From Chitinophaga oryzae (lineage in GTDB: Bacteria; Bacteroidota; Bacteroidia; Chitinophagales; Chitinophagaceae): a DNA stretch of 64,000 bases. Location of the stretch: assembly GCF_012516375.2 (NCBI RefSeq), contig NZ_CP051204.2, positions 6,510,001 to 6,574,000 on the forward strand, read 5' to 3'. The position numbers and the translations under genes are program-made. Position 1 is the first letter of the stretch; every line of letters begins with the position of its first letter. Positions 18,380 through 27,435 of this stretch are shown piece by piece. The notes under the pieces are model-generated. The model was given only the letters and a program-made list of their open reading frames with translations, made no database searches and was not told where the DNA came from.

Positions 18380-19630
18380 ATGCGTTACGCCATTTTTCTT
18401 ATTTTCTCGTGCACGGTAGGCCTGCCACTGGTATCAGGGGCACAGACTACCCTTACCTTGCCAGGTGCACTCCATGCCGCCAGAAACAACAACCCTTTCC
18501 TTAAACCGGCCAGCCTTAACACGGCCATCGCCCAAAGCGATGTGGTCACCGCACGGCTCAGGCCCAACCCGGTCCTGAACAACCAGACCCTGCACCTGAC
18601 AGACGCCCGGCAATGGGCGCCCGACAGCCGGTTCTATAACGGAAAAAACAACCAGTACTGGTGGCAGCTCACCAAACAGTTCCAACTGGCAGGTCAACGG
18701 AAATACAAACAACAATTCGCCGCCGGTAACGTGACGGTCGCCGAAAAAGCCTATGCCGACACGGAAAGAGGCGTACTCACCGAAACAGGCAACAAATGGC
18801 TCGACGTATGGTATAATAAGGTCAACCTCGAACTGATCGTGGAAGCGAGACAGAACGTGGACAGCCTTGTGAAAACACAGGAAATACGCCTGAAAAACCA
18901 GGTGATCAGCTCCAGCGAACTGGCTCGTACCCAACTTCTGCTGGAACAATACCAGATCGAATACCAAAACGCAGCACAACGTTACCGCAACGAACTGCAA
19001 AACCTGAAACTGCTCACCGGGCAGACCGACAGCCTTACCATCGACGATCAGGACCCCGTTACCTCCCTGGAGATGACGCAGCAGCTGGACAACCTCGTGT
19101 CCCTCTCCATGGCCAAACGCCCCGACGTACAACAGGCGCAGGCTACCATCACCACCGCGAAAAGCAACATCTCCCTGCAACGGTCGCTGGCCATCCCCAG
19201 CCCCGAACTGGGCTTCATCTGGAACCCACAAAATACCGTCCCCTACTTCGGCATATTCGCTACTATCGAACTGCCGTTCTTCAGCCGCAACCAGGGCGAA
19301 ATAAAAAAATCCAGGATACTGCTGCAACAGTCTGAACAGTCATTGTCAGCCCTGCAGCAACAGGTCAGCACAGAAGTACAGGCCACCTGGCATACCTACC
19401 AGGTCAACCAGCAGACCGTGGAGAAATACAAAAACATCCTGCCCAAAGCGGATAATATCCTGCAATCGGTCAGGTACGCCTATACGAAAGGTGGCACCAC
19501 CATCATAGATTTCCTGGACGCACAACGGACCTGGTTCGATACCCAGAAAATGTACTACGACGCACTGTACAACTACCGTAAAAGCTACCTCCAATTATTA
19601 CAGGTAACCGGATTGATTAATCAACTATAA
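18380..19630 (+). CDS. TolC-family outer-membrane protein of a heavy-metal-type RND system
   Basis: The 416-residue protein has a signal peptide (ending VSGAQ) and two outer-membrane efflux repeats. The CusC/CzcC-type features are RLRPNPVLNNQT near residue 55 and FGIFATIELPFFSRNQGEIKKSRILLQQ at about residues 290-320, then AYTKGGTTIIDFLDAQRTW. It would be the outer-membrane duct for the adaptor and pump encoded downstream. It is the first gene of a four-gene operon (channel, adaptor, DUF190, pump). The transported ion is not determinable. Confidence 0.9.
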   Translation: MRYAIFLIFSCTVGLPLVSGAQTTLTLPGALHAARNNNPFLKPASLNTAIAQSDVVTARLRPNPVLNNQTLHLTDARQWAPDSRFYNGKNNQYWWQLTKQFQLAGQRKYKQQFAAGNVTVAEKAYADTERGVLTETGNKWLDVWYNKVNLELIVEARQNVDSLVKTQEIRLKNQVISSSELARTQLLLEQYQIEYQNAAQRYRNELQNLKLLTGQTDSLTIDDQDPVTSLEMTQQLDNLVSLSMAKRPDVQQAQATITTAKSNISLQRSLAIPSPELGFIWNPQNTVPYFGIFATIELPFFSRNQGEIKKSRILLQQSEQSLSALQQQVSTEVQATWHTYQVNQQTVEKYKNILPKADNILQSVRYAYTKGGTTIIDFLDAQRTWFDTQKMYYDALYNYRKSYLQLLQVTGLINQL

Positions 19631-19638
19631 CTTAACAG

Positions 19639-20693
19639 ATGACAAAGACTGCCTTTGGCTTATCAATAGCAAGCATCGCATGGCTGGCGATGTCCTGCGG
19701 ACAGCACCATGAAAACAAGCCCGCAGCCGCCGCCAAAACCGTGGTGGAAGACAGCGGACGTACCATCAAACTACCCCCGACAGCCTTACCCTGCATTTCT
19801 TTAAAACACAGGAAGTCACCCAGAGCGATCTCAACGCCGAACTGATGGCGCCCGCACACGTAGCCGCCACCGTAGTACGCTCCAACGAAAACGCTTCCCA
19901 GAACATCGTGCTGTTCGACAACCCGGACATCACCGCCAGCTACACCGAAATGTTGCAGCACATCATCAGCATCCGGGAAAAAGGTAATATCATCCGGCAG
20001 AAAAAAGCCATCGCCGCGCAGAAACAAATAGAACTGGACCGCTTCAGAGACCTCGCCGAACACGGCGCCGGCACCGGCAAAGACGTCTCCGACGCCAAAA
20101 CAGACCTCATCTCTGCACAAACAGACATGGCCATTGCTGAAACAGACCTCGCCAACGAAAAAACATCGATCATCGAGCATGAGTCCAAACTGAAACTGGC
20201 CGGCTTCGACCCCCAGTCGCTCGTCACCGCCAAAGCAGATAAAACCTGGCTCATCTGCGAAATGCCGGAAAACCAGATCACCAAAGTAAAGGAAGGCAGC
20301 AGCTGTCAACTGCAGTTCAACTCCTATCCCGGCGAAACATTTACCGGCATCATCGAAAACATAGGCGAAGTGGTGGATAACATCACCCGCATGGTGAAAC
20401 TAAGGATCACGGTTGCGGACATCCAGCATAAACTCCGCGCCGGCATGTACGCCACCGTGAAATTCGGCGTCAGCGAAGGCAACACCCTCTCCGTGCCCCG
20501 CGCCGCCGTAGTCACCGTACAAGGTAAAAACTACGTCTTCGTGAAAACAGACGACCGCACTTTCATCCGCCGCGAAGTGATGACCGGCGCCCAGGTAGGC
20601 GACCGCATGGTGGTGCTCACCGGCGTGCAGCCCGGCGACCAGGTGGTGACAGACGGCTCCATGCAGTTAAAAGGTATTTCATTCGGCTACTAA
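19639..20693 (+). CDS. CusB/CzcB-type RND adaptor, frameshifted
   Basis: Two frames make one protein of about 351 residues. The first 45 residues include a lipoprotein signal (WLAMSCGQ) and break at the C5 run 19774-19778. One more C gives the reading LPPDSLTLHFFKTQEVTQSDLNAELMAPAHVAA, which joins directly to the intact remainder. That remainder has the helical hairpin (KKAIAAQKQIELDRFRDLAEHGAGTGKDVSDAKTDLISAQ) and the adaptor beta-barrel (QLQFNSYPGETFTGIIENIGEVVD; VPRAAVVTVQGKNYVFV). The lipoyl half before the hairpin looks shortened compared with CusB. The adaptor sits between the channel and DUF190 genes. Confidence 0.82.
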
Positions 20694-20703
20694 AAATACA
20701 GCT

Positions 20704-21009
20704 ATGCTACAGGCACAAATCTTTATCAACAAAGACGACATGTACGGTACCCGCCCCCTGTACGAATACATCATGCAGCTGCTGATGAACAACAACGTTA
20801 AAGGAGCTACCGTATACCGCGGTGTCATGGGCTTCGGCGTCCACCAGCGCATGAAACGCCCGGATGAAATCTTCTCTTTCGACGAACCTCCCATGATGAT
20901 CACCCTCATCGATGAAGACGATAAAGTACGGGAAGTACTCACCCTGCTGAGAAGCACCTATAAAGGAGGCTTTATTATTACCCATCACGTAGATCAATTT
21001 GAAGCATGA
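20704..21009 (+). CDS. DUF190 family protein
   Basis: This 101-residue cytoplasmic protein has the DUF190 signature: QIFINKDDMYGTRPLYEYIMQLLMNNNVKGATVYRGVMGFG near the N-terminus and DEPPMMITLIDEDDKVREVL later. DUF190 proteins adopt a PII/CutA1-like trimeric fold and probably bind a small ligand or metal for regulation; the ligand is unknown. Its stop overlaps the pump gene's start by four bases (ATGA), implying translational coupling. Association with heavy-metal RND pumps is recurrent in Bacteroidota. Confidence 0.88.
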   Translation: MLQAQIFINKDDMYGTRPLYEYIMQLLMNNNVKGATVYRGVMGFGVHQRMKRPDEIFSFDEPPMMITLIDEDDKVREVLTLLRSTYKGGFIITHHVDQFEA

Positions 21010-24000
21010 TCCGTAACATTCTGATATTCTCTTTACGTAACCGTTGGGCGGTCATCATTGGCGCGGTGGTCTTGTCGGTGATCGGCTACTGGTGTTTTAC
21101 CCAGCTGAAAATTGAAGCCTACCCCGACATCGCCGATACCAACGTGATCATCGTGGCGCCCTTCGACGGCCGTGCCGCTGAAGAAGTGGAGCAACAGGTG
21201 ACTATCCCCATAGAACGAGCGCTCAACAACGTACCACGCGTACTGGACCGCAGAAGCCGTACTATCTTCGGCCTCTCTGTTGTACAGCTTACCTTCCAGG
21301 ACGGCACCGACGACTACTTCGCCCGGCAGCAGGTGATAGAAAGACTCTCTTCCCTTTCCCTGCCGGAAGGCGTTACGCCTGAACTGGCACCGCTCACCAC
21401 CGCCGTAGGCGAAATTTACCGCTACGTGGTGGAAGCCCCGCCCAACTATACGCCCATGCAGTTGAGAGACCTGCAGGACTGGGTGATACGCCCCGCCATC
21501 CTCCAGGTGCCCGGTATTGCCGACGTGACCAACTTCGGCGGGCCACTCAAACAGTTTCACATCCTCACTTCCCCCGATAAACTGCGTAAGTACAATCTCA
21601 CGCTGCAATCCGTTATCGACGCAGTACAGAAAAACAACCTCAATACCGGCGGTAACGTGATCGAACGCGGCGGACAAGGATTTGCGGTCAGAGGCCTCGG
21701 TGCCGTGAAGTCGGAAAAAGACCTGCGCAACATCGTACTCACGGCAGTCAACGGCGTACCTGTATATGTAAAAGACGTGGCCACCGTGGAAACGGCGCCC
21801 CCGCCGCCTTCCGGCGTGATGGGCTACGCTGTGCCCGACGAAGGGATCGACAAGATCGGCTCCCCCGAAGGCATCATCCTGCTGCGCCGCGGCGAAAACC
21901 CCAGCATCGCGCTCAAAGCCCTCAAGGAAAAACTGGCGCAGCTCACGGAAACAGAACTGCCTGAAGGCGTTAAGCTCCGCGTACTCTACGACCGTAGCTT
22001 CCTGATCGACCACTCCCTCGAAACCGTGGCACATACGCTCTTTATGGGCGTCAGCATCGTCGTGATCATACTCGTGTTTTTCCTCGGCAGCATCCGCTCC
22101 GCGCTGGTGGTCACCGCCACCATCCCGTTCTCGCTCCTGTTTGCCTTCATCCTTATGCGGCTGACAGGCATTCCGGCCAACCTGCTGTCACTCGGCGCTA
22201 TCGACTTCGGCATCATCGTAGACGGCGCCTGCGTCATGGCAGAACACCTGATACGCCGCTACCGCAACGCCACGCCACAGGAGAAAGCCAGCGGCATCAT
22301 CGGCATCACGCTCTCCGCCGCCCAGGAAGTAGGCCGCGAAATATTTTTCTCCGTCACCATTATCATTCTCGCCTATACGCCGATACTGATGATGACCCGC
22401 GTGGAAGGCAAACTCTTCTCTCCCATGGCCCTCACACTCGCTTTTGCGGTGATAGGCGCCATGATCTGCGCACTCACGCTCATACCAGTGCTCATCTCCT
22501 ATGCCTACAGGAAAGCGCTGGCGTCGGACAAACCCATGAAAGAGCACCGCAACCGTGTGCTGGACTTCCTGGAACATCTCTATCAGCGATCACTCAATTT
22601 CTTCCTCCGCTTCCACCGGCAAACGGTTATTATCGCTACGGTGCTCATCGTACTGATGATAGGCCTCGGCGGTAAACTGGGAACGGAATTCCTGCCCGAG
22701 CTGGACGAAGGCTCCATCTTCATGCGCGCATTCATGCCCGCTGGCGTCACCATCCAGGAAAACGCCAAGATAGCGCCCATCATCCGCAAGGTGATTTCCT
22801 CCTACCCCCCGGTGAAATACGTGATCACACAAACAGGACGCAACGACGACGGCACCGACCCCTTCCCCACCAACCGTACGGAAATACTGGTAGGCCTCAA
22901 GGATTATAAACTGTGGAGCGATACCATTACGAAAAAAGAACTGGTACGACGCATACAGGCAGACCTGGAGAAAAATATCCCCGGTACCTCTTTCAACTCC
23001 GGTCAACCGATCATCGACCAGGTAATGGAAATCGTGACCGGCAGCGCCGCCGACCTGGCTATCTCCGTCGTAGGCGACGACCTGGCGCTCATGCGGCCCA
23101 AAGCCGACAGCATCGCTGCCATCGTGAAAGCCACGCAGGGCTCCGCCTCCGTTAACATTGAACAGGAAGGCACCCAGGCCCAGCTGGCCATCAATATCAA
23201 CCGCGAAAACGCCGCCCGCTTCGGTATCAACGTGAGCGATATTCAGGCAATGATAGAAGCCGCTATCGGCGGTAAACCGATCGGTACATTATACGACGGC
23301 ACCAAACGATATGATATCATCATCCGCTACCTGCCGCAGGACAGGAATACCGTGGAAGCCATCCGCAACCTGCAGGTGCCTGCCGCCACCGGCGCGCTGA
23401 TTCCGATGGACCAGCTGGCGGACGTACAGTTCATCGACGGGCAGACCAACATCTACCGCATCGACGGTAAACGGATGGTCACCGTGCGCACCAACGTGAG
23501 AGGCCGCGACCAGGGCTCCTTTGTGAAAGAGCTGCAGGAAAAAATCAACAAAAGCGTGCATGTGCCCAAGGGCTATGATATTATCTACGGCGGTCAGTAT
23601 GAGAACCTGGAACGCGCCGGCAAACAGCTGTCGCTCACCATTCCGCTGACCATCGTCATTGTGTTCGTGTTCCTGTTTATGCTGTTTAAAAGCATGAAAC
23701 ACACGTTCGTGACCATGAGCTGCATCCTGGTGGCGCTGGCAGGCGGCATCGTGGCGCTGTTCCTCCGCGGTTACCACTTCAACGTGTCTGCCGGCGTGGG
23801 CTTTGTGTCTATCTTCGGCATCTCCGTGATGGCCGGCGTACTGCTGGTATCGGCGCTTAACCGTGAAATGTACAAGTCGCCCCTCACCCTCCGCGCTTCC
23901 GTGCAACGCGTGGCCGTAGACCAGTTCAAGGCCATCATGATGATGCTCATGGTAGCCATCATCGGCCTGGTGCCTGCCGCCATCAGCACCGGTATCGGCT

Positions 24001-24142
24001 CCGATGTGCAAAGACCGCTGGCCACCGTGATCATCGGCGGACTTACCTTCACCCTGCTGTTTACCCCGGTGGTGATCCCCCGCTGTACTATTGGGTGGAG
24101 AAAAAGCGACAGCCGCAGCCACCACAGGAACCCGCCGAATGA
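21006..24142 (+). CDS. HME-family RND pump (CzcA/CusA type), C-terminus frameshifted
   Basis: The frame-corrected protein has 1045 residues. The TM4 motif SLGAIDFGIIVDGACVMAEHL carries the two Asp residues of heavy-metal-efflux pumps. The periplasmic pore region and the second half (VGFVSIFGISVMAGVLLVSALNREM) are normal. A C5 run at 24077-24081 shifts the frame so the uncorrected C-terminus reads IPRCTIGWRKSDS. One more C gives PVVIPPLYYWVEKKRQPQPP, as expected for TM12 and tail, with the stop at 24140-24142. The operon order channel-adaptor-DUF190-pump supports metal or monovalent-cation export, but no metal-specific Met/His set was verified. Confidence 0.9.
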
Positions 24143-24345
24143 CCCGGCATTATTTTATACAAGCGAGGGCTGACCATGGTGTCAGCCCTTTTTTGTTTAC
24201 CCCCGCTTTTATCAGGCTTCAGGGAGACGCCGGGCTGCTTTTCCACCGGCTGGCTATGGTTGTCAGCGCCTTTACGGCCAACGGGCCACCGCGACAGCTC
24301 CCTCATCACCCCGATCATCTCCCGGCTAAAAAAGATTTTTCATTT

Positions 24346-24361
24346 TATACCAAATGGTATA
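24346..24361. promoter_or_regulatory. TetR operator 1, overlapping the TetR promoter
   Basis: TATACCAAATGGTATA is a 16-bp palindrome (arms TATACC/GGTATA) overlapping the -7 box TATTTTTG at 24360-24367. It lies 26 bp before the TetR start, as expected for autorepression. Confidence 0.8.
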
Positions 24362-24387
24362 TTTTTGTATCCTCAAACATCAGGGAT

Positions 24388-24972
24388 ATGAACAAAGCAG
24401 CCAGAACGAAGCAGTTTATCGTGGAAAAGACCGCTCCTGTGTTCAACGAGAAGGGGTATGCCGGCACTTCGCTGACAGATCTGACCAATGCCACGGGGCT
24501 GACAAAAGGCAGCATATACGGCAACTTCGCGAACAAGGACGAAGTGGCGGTGGCGGCATTTGAGTACAACATCCGCCAGGTGACCGATATTATCCGGCAG
24601 GAAAAAGCAAAAAAGGAAACGTATCGCGACAGGCTGCTTGCTTACGTGCATGTATATACGAATTTCCTGAAACATCCGTTCCCTTCCGGCGGCTGTCCTA
24701 TCCTTAACACCGCCACAGAGGCCGACGACACGCATCCCGCGTTGAAACAATGCGCCGCCGAAGCGATGAGCAAATGGAAAGACAGCGTGGCACATGAAAT
24801 CACCATGGGCATCCGTCAGGGTGAATTCAGTCCGAAAACCAATCCCGAACAGGCTGCGCTGACCATCATCGCCATGATAGAAGGCTGCATCATGATCACC
24901 AAGCTGACCGGCAAGATCCATTACCGCAATGCCATTATGCAATCACTCGAAACGCTTATCAACGATCTCTGA
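24388..24972 (+). CDS. TetR-family repressor of the adjacent SDR and transporter genes
   Basis: ATG at 24388 gives 194 residues; the longer frame from 24091 overlaps the previous operon and is not used. The helix-turn-helix TSLTDLTNATGLTKGSIYGNFANKDEVAVAA follows the AcrR/NemR/YcdC-like pattern. The conserved PFPSGGCPILNTATEADDTHP segment, with a Cys at about residue 104, suggests a thiol-reactive inducer, as in NemR-type repressors. Operators with arms TATACC/GGTATA sit before this gene and the next two, so it probably represses all three. The Cys role is inferred from the family. Confidence 0.88.
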   Translation: MNKAARTKQFIVEKTAPVFNEKGYAGTSLTDLTNATGLTKGSIYGNFANKDEVAVAAFEYNIRQVTDIIRQEKAKKETYRDRLLAYVHVYTNFLKHPFPSGGCPILNTATEADDTHPALKQCAAEAMSKWKDSVAHEITMGIRQGEFSPKTNPEQAALTIIAMIEGCIMITKLTGKIHYRNAIMQSLETLINDL

Positions 24973-25015
24973 CCATTGGGTTATTTTTCTATTTGGCTAT
25001 TTTTTTATTTAAAAA

Positions 25016-25031
25016 TATACCGATCGGTATA
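25016..25031. promoter_or_regulatory. TetR operator 2, before the SDR gene
   Basis: TATACCGATCGGTATA is a perfect 16-bp palindrome located 10 bp before the SDR start codon. Confidence 0.85.
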
Positions 25032-25041
25032 AACAAACTAT

Positions 25042-25782
25042 ATGAACACAAAAGGTAACACGGTATTGATTACCGGCGGCAGTGCAGGCATAGGCCTGGC
25101 ACTGGCACAAACATTACTGGCGGCAGGCAACCGGGTGATCATCACCGGCAGGGATGCCACCCGCCTGGAACAAGCGGCGGCCGGCACCCCCGGGCTCATT
25201 CCCATTGTATGCGATGTCACCAAAGACGTGCAGGTAAAGGCACTGGTACAAACCCTGCAAAAGGATTATCCGCAGCTCAACATGCTGATCAACAACGCCG
25301 GCAGGGCGCATGCCTACGCGCTGTCCGAAACAGCGCGGGCTTTCGAAAAGGCGGCCGACGAAATGCTAACCAATTATCTCGCTATCCTGCAACTGACAGA
25401 ATACCTGCTGCCCACGCTGCAGCGCCAGCCGGAAGCAGCCATCGTCAACGTCAGCTCCGTCACCGCACTGGTGCCGTTTGTGGCCGTGCCCACCTATGCC
25501 GCCAGCAAAGCCGCGCTCCACTCCTACACACAGTCACTGCGGATAGCGGTAGCGCCTGTACGGGTATTTGAACTCATGCCTCCTATGGTCAACACCGACT
25601 TCTCCCGCGACATCGGCGGCGAAAAAGGTATTCCGCCCCAACAGGTGGCCGACGGCTTTATGCAGGCACTGGAAAACGACGAATACGAAATCCATATCGG
25701 TCAAACCCGCGATGTATGGCAGCTGCTGCAGTCCACCTCCCCTGCACATGCCCTGCAGGCGGTGAATGCCCGCAACCGCTGA
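25042..25782 (+). CDS. Short-chain dehydrogenase/reductase (DltE-like)
   Basis: This 246-residue enzyme has the classical SDR signature: TGGSAGIG (NAD(P) binding, residues about 10-17), NNAG (about 89-92), a catalytic Ser in NVSSVTALVP and YAASK (Tyr and Lys). The length and the sequence around SVTALVPFVAVPTYAASKAA recall DltE/YdfG-like oxidoreductases. It reduces or oxidises small aldehydes, ketones or alcohols; the substrate is unknown. With an upstream TetR operator and a downstream efflux transporter, it probably detoxifies a reactive compound together with export. Confidence 0.88.
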   Translation: MNTKGNTVLITGGSAGIGLALAQTLLAAGNRVIITGRDATRLEQAAAGTPGLIPIVCDVTKDVQVKALVQTLQKDYPQLNMLINNAGRAHAYALSETARAFEKAADEMLTNYLAILQLTEYLLPTLQRQPEAAIVNVSSVTALVPFVAVPTYAASKAALHSYTQSLRIAVAPVRVFELMPPMVNTDFSRDIGGEKGIPPQQVADGFMQALENDEYEIHIGQTRDVWQLLQSTSPAHALQAVNARNR

Positions 25783-25799
25783 TTTTTTTCGCCACAAAA

Positions 25800-25815
25800 T
25801 ATACCAATCGGTATG
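25800..25815. promoter_or_regulatory. TetR operator 3, overlapping the transporter start codon
   Basis: TATACCAATCGGTATG matches operators 1 and 2 in both arms except the final base. The transporter's ATG is at 25813-25815, so the right arm lies across the start codon. Confidence 0.75.
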
Positions 25816-27351
25816 AAAAGTAAAATACTGGTGGCCGCGGTAATTGCTGCGGCCATCATGGAACTGATAGACACTTCCATCGTCAACGTAGCGCTGTCGC
25901 ACATGAGCGGCAACCTCGGCGCCACCCTGGAAGACACCTCCTGGGTGATCACCGCCTACGCCATCGCCAACGTGATCATCATTCCCATCACCAGCTTCCT
26001 GGCGGCGCGGCTGGGGCAACGTAACTATTACATCGGCTCCATCCTGGCGTTTACATTTTTCTCCTTCATGTGCGGACAGGCCACCAGCATCTGGACGCTG
26101 GTACTCTTCCGCTTCCTGCAGGGCATCGGCGGCGGCGCACTGCTGTCTGTATCGCAGGTGATCGTGTTCCGGCAGTTTCCGAAAGAAAAACAAAACGTGG
26201 CCAGCGCCATCTTCGGGATAGGCGTGTTCGTGGGGCCCACCATCGGTCCCACCCTCGGCGGCTATATCACGGAGTTCTACAGCTGGCCCTGGATCTTTTA
26301 CATCAACGTACCGATCGGTATACTGGTGGCCTTCGTTTGTTACCTGCTCCTCGATGAGCCACCCCGGCAGGCATCACAAACCCGTATTGACTGGACCGGC
26401 ATCATCCTGCTGGCGGTCGGCGTCAGCGCGCTGCAAACCGTGCTGGAACGCGGCGAAACAGACGATTGGTTCGAAGCCGCCTATATTGTCTGGTTAACCG
26501 TGATCGCCGTTTTCGGCATCGCTGTCTTTATCTGGTGGGAATTACGTATAACCGCCCCCGTAGTAAACCTGCGGGTGTTAAAAAGCAGGAACCTCAGCGT
26601 AGGTGCCGCCCTCACATTTATATCGGGCACCGGCATGTTCGCCTCCGTATTCCTGACACCCGTGTTTGCCCAGCGCCTGCTCAATTTCACGCCATTGCAG
26701 ACGGGCGCGTTATTGCTGCCCGGGGCCTTCCTGGCTATCGGCGGACTGGTCATCAGCGCGCGCCTGTTACAACGCGGCCTTTCACCGTTGTACCTCATCT
26801 TCGCCGGCATGGGCATGTTCATCTTCTTCAGTTGGGAGATGTCGCAGCTCAACCAGAACGCCAGCGCCTCTGCCATCAGCAACTCGCTGATATGGCGCGC
26901 CGTGGGAATGGCGCTGATGACAGTACCACTCACCACACTCGCCGTTTCTTCGCTCCCGCCGGCCGACATACCGCAAGGCGCGGCGCTGAACAATATGATG
27001 CGGCAACTCGGCGGTTCTTTCGGCATCGCGCTGATCAACACCTATCTCTCGAAACGAAATGCACAGCACCGGTACGACCTGGTGAGCCATCTCGATCCGT
27101 CAGACCCGCTGGTATATGATCGCCTGCACGGCTATACGCAGTTTTTTCAAAGCAAAGGCGCTTCCGCCTCCCATGCCCACCAGCAGGCAGTACAGCTGCT
27201 GGACCACAGCGTCACCCGGCAGGGCATGCTGCTCAGTTTCAGCGATGCTTTTCTTGTCATGGGCCTGGTGTTCCTCGTATCGCTGCCGTTGTTGCTGGTG
27301 GCCAGCAACCGGAAGAAAGGTACCGTACCTGCCGTCGTGATGGACCATTGA
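25813..27351 (+). CDS. DHA2-family MFS drug efflux transporter (EmrB/QacA type)
   Basis: This 512-residue protein has about fourteen membrane helices. It shows the DHA2 pattern: MELIDTSIVNVALSHM in TM1, RFLQGIGGGALL in TM4 and the motif-C-like GVFVGPTIGPTLGGYITE in TM5. It would export amphipathic or electrophilic compounds by proton antiport. Unlike Gram-negative EmrB systems, no EmrA or TolC partner is adjacent. A 14/16 match to the TetR operator also lies inside the gene at 26307-26322. It is the last gene controlled by the TetR sites. Confidence 0.92.
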   Translation: MKSKILVAAVIAAAIMELIDTSIVNVALSHMSGNLGATLEDTSWVITAYAIANVIIIPITSFLAARLGQRNYYIGSILAFTFFSFMCGQATSIWTLVLFRFLQGIGGGALLSVSQVIVFRQFPKEKQNVASAIFGIGVFVGPTIGPTLGGYITEFYSWPWIFYINVPIGILVAFVCYLLLDEPPRQASQTRIDWTGIILLAVGVSALQTVLERGETDDWFEAAYIVWLTVIAVFGIAVFIWWELRITAPVVNLRVLKSRNLSVGAALTFISGTGMFASVFLTPVFAQRLLNFTPLQTGALLLPGAFLAIGGLVISARLLQRGLSPLYLIFAGMGMFIFFSWEMSQLNQNASASAISNSLIWRAVGMALMTVPLTTLAVSSLPPADIPQGAALNNMMRQLGGSFGIALINTYLSKRNAQHRYDLVSHLDPSDPLVYDRLHGYTQFFQSKGASASHAHQQAVQLLDHSVTRQGMLLSFSDAFLVMGLVFLVSLPLLLVASNRKKGTVPAVVMDH

Positions 27352-27435
27352 CAGCTTCCGTACAGATTTTCGCCGGTCCCGCAAATTCATTATTTTAACG
27401 CCCGTCCGGCACTAACGCCGGTAAAAAAAACGATA

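Noticed and set aside
21033..22034. Antisense open frame of 333 residues within the HME pump gene
   Set aside because: It is the reverse complement of conserved pump codons and has no recognisable motif, start context or homology pattern.
24091..24387. N-terminal extension of the TetR regulator upstream of 24388
   Set aside because: It would overlap the pump gene's end, the operator and the promoter, and the translated part has no TetR character.
26307..26322. Treating the in-gene operator match as a fourth TetR operator
   Set aside because: It encodes the conserved NVPIGIL segment, so the match may come from codon choice. It is kept only as a low-interest finding.
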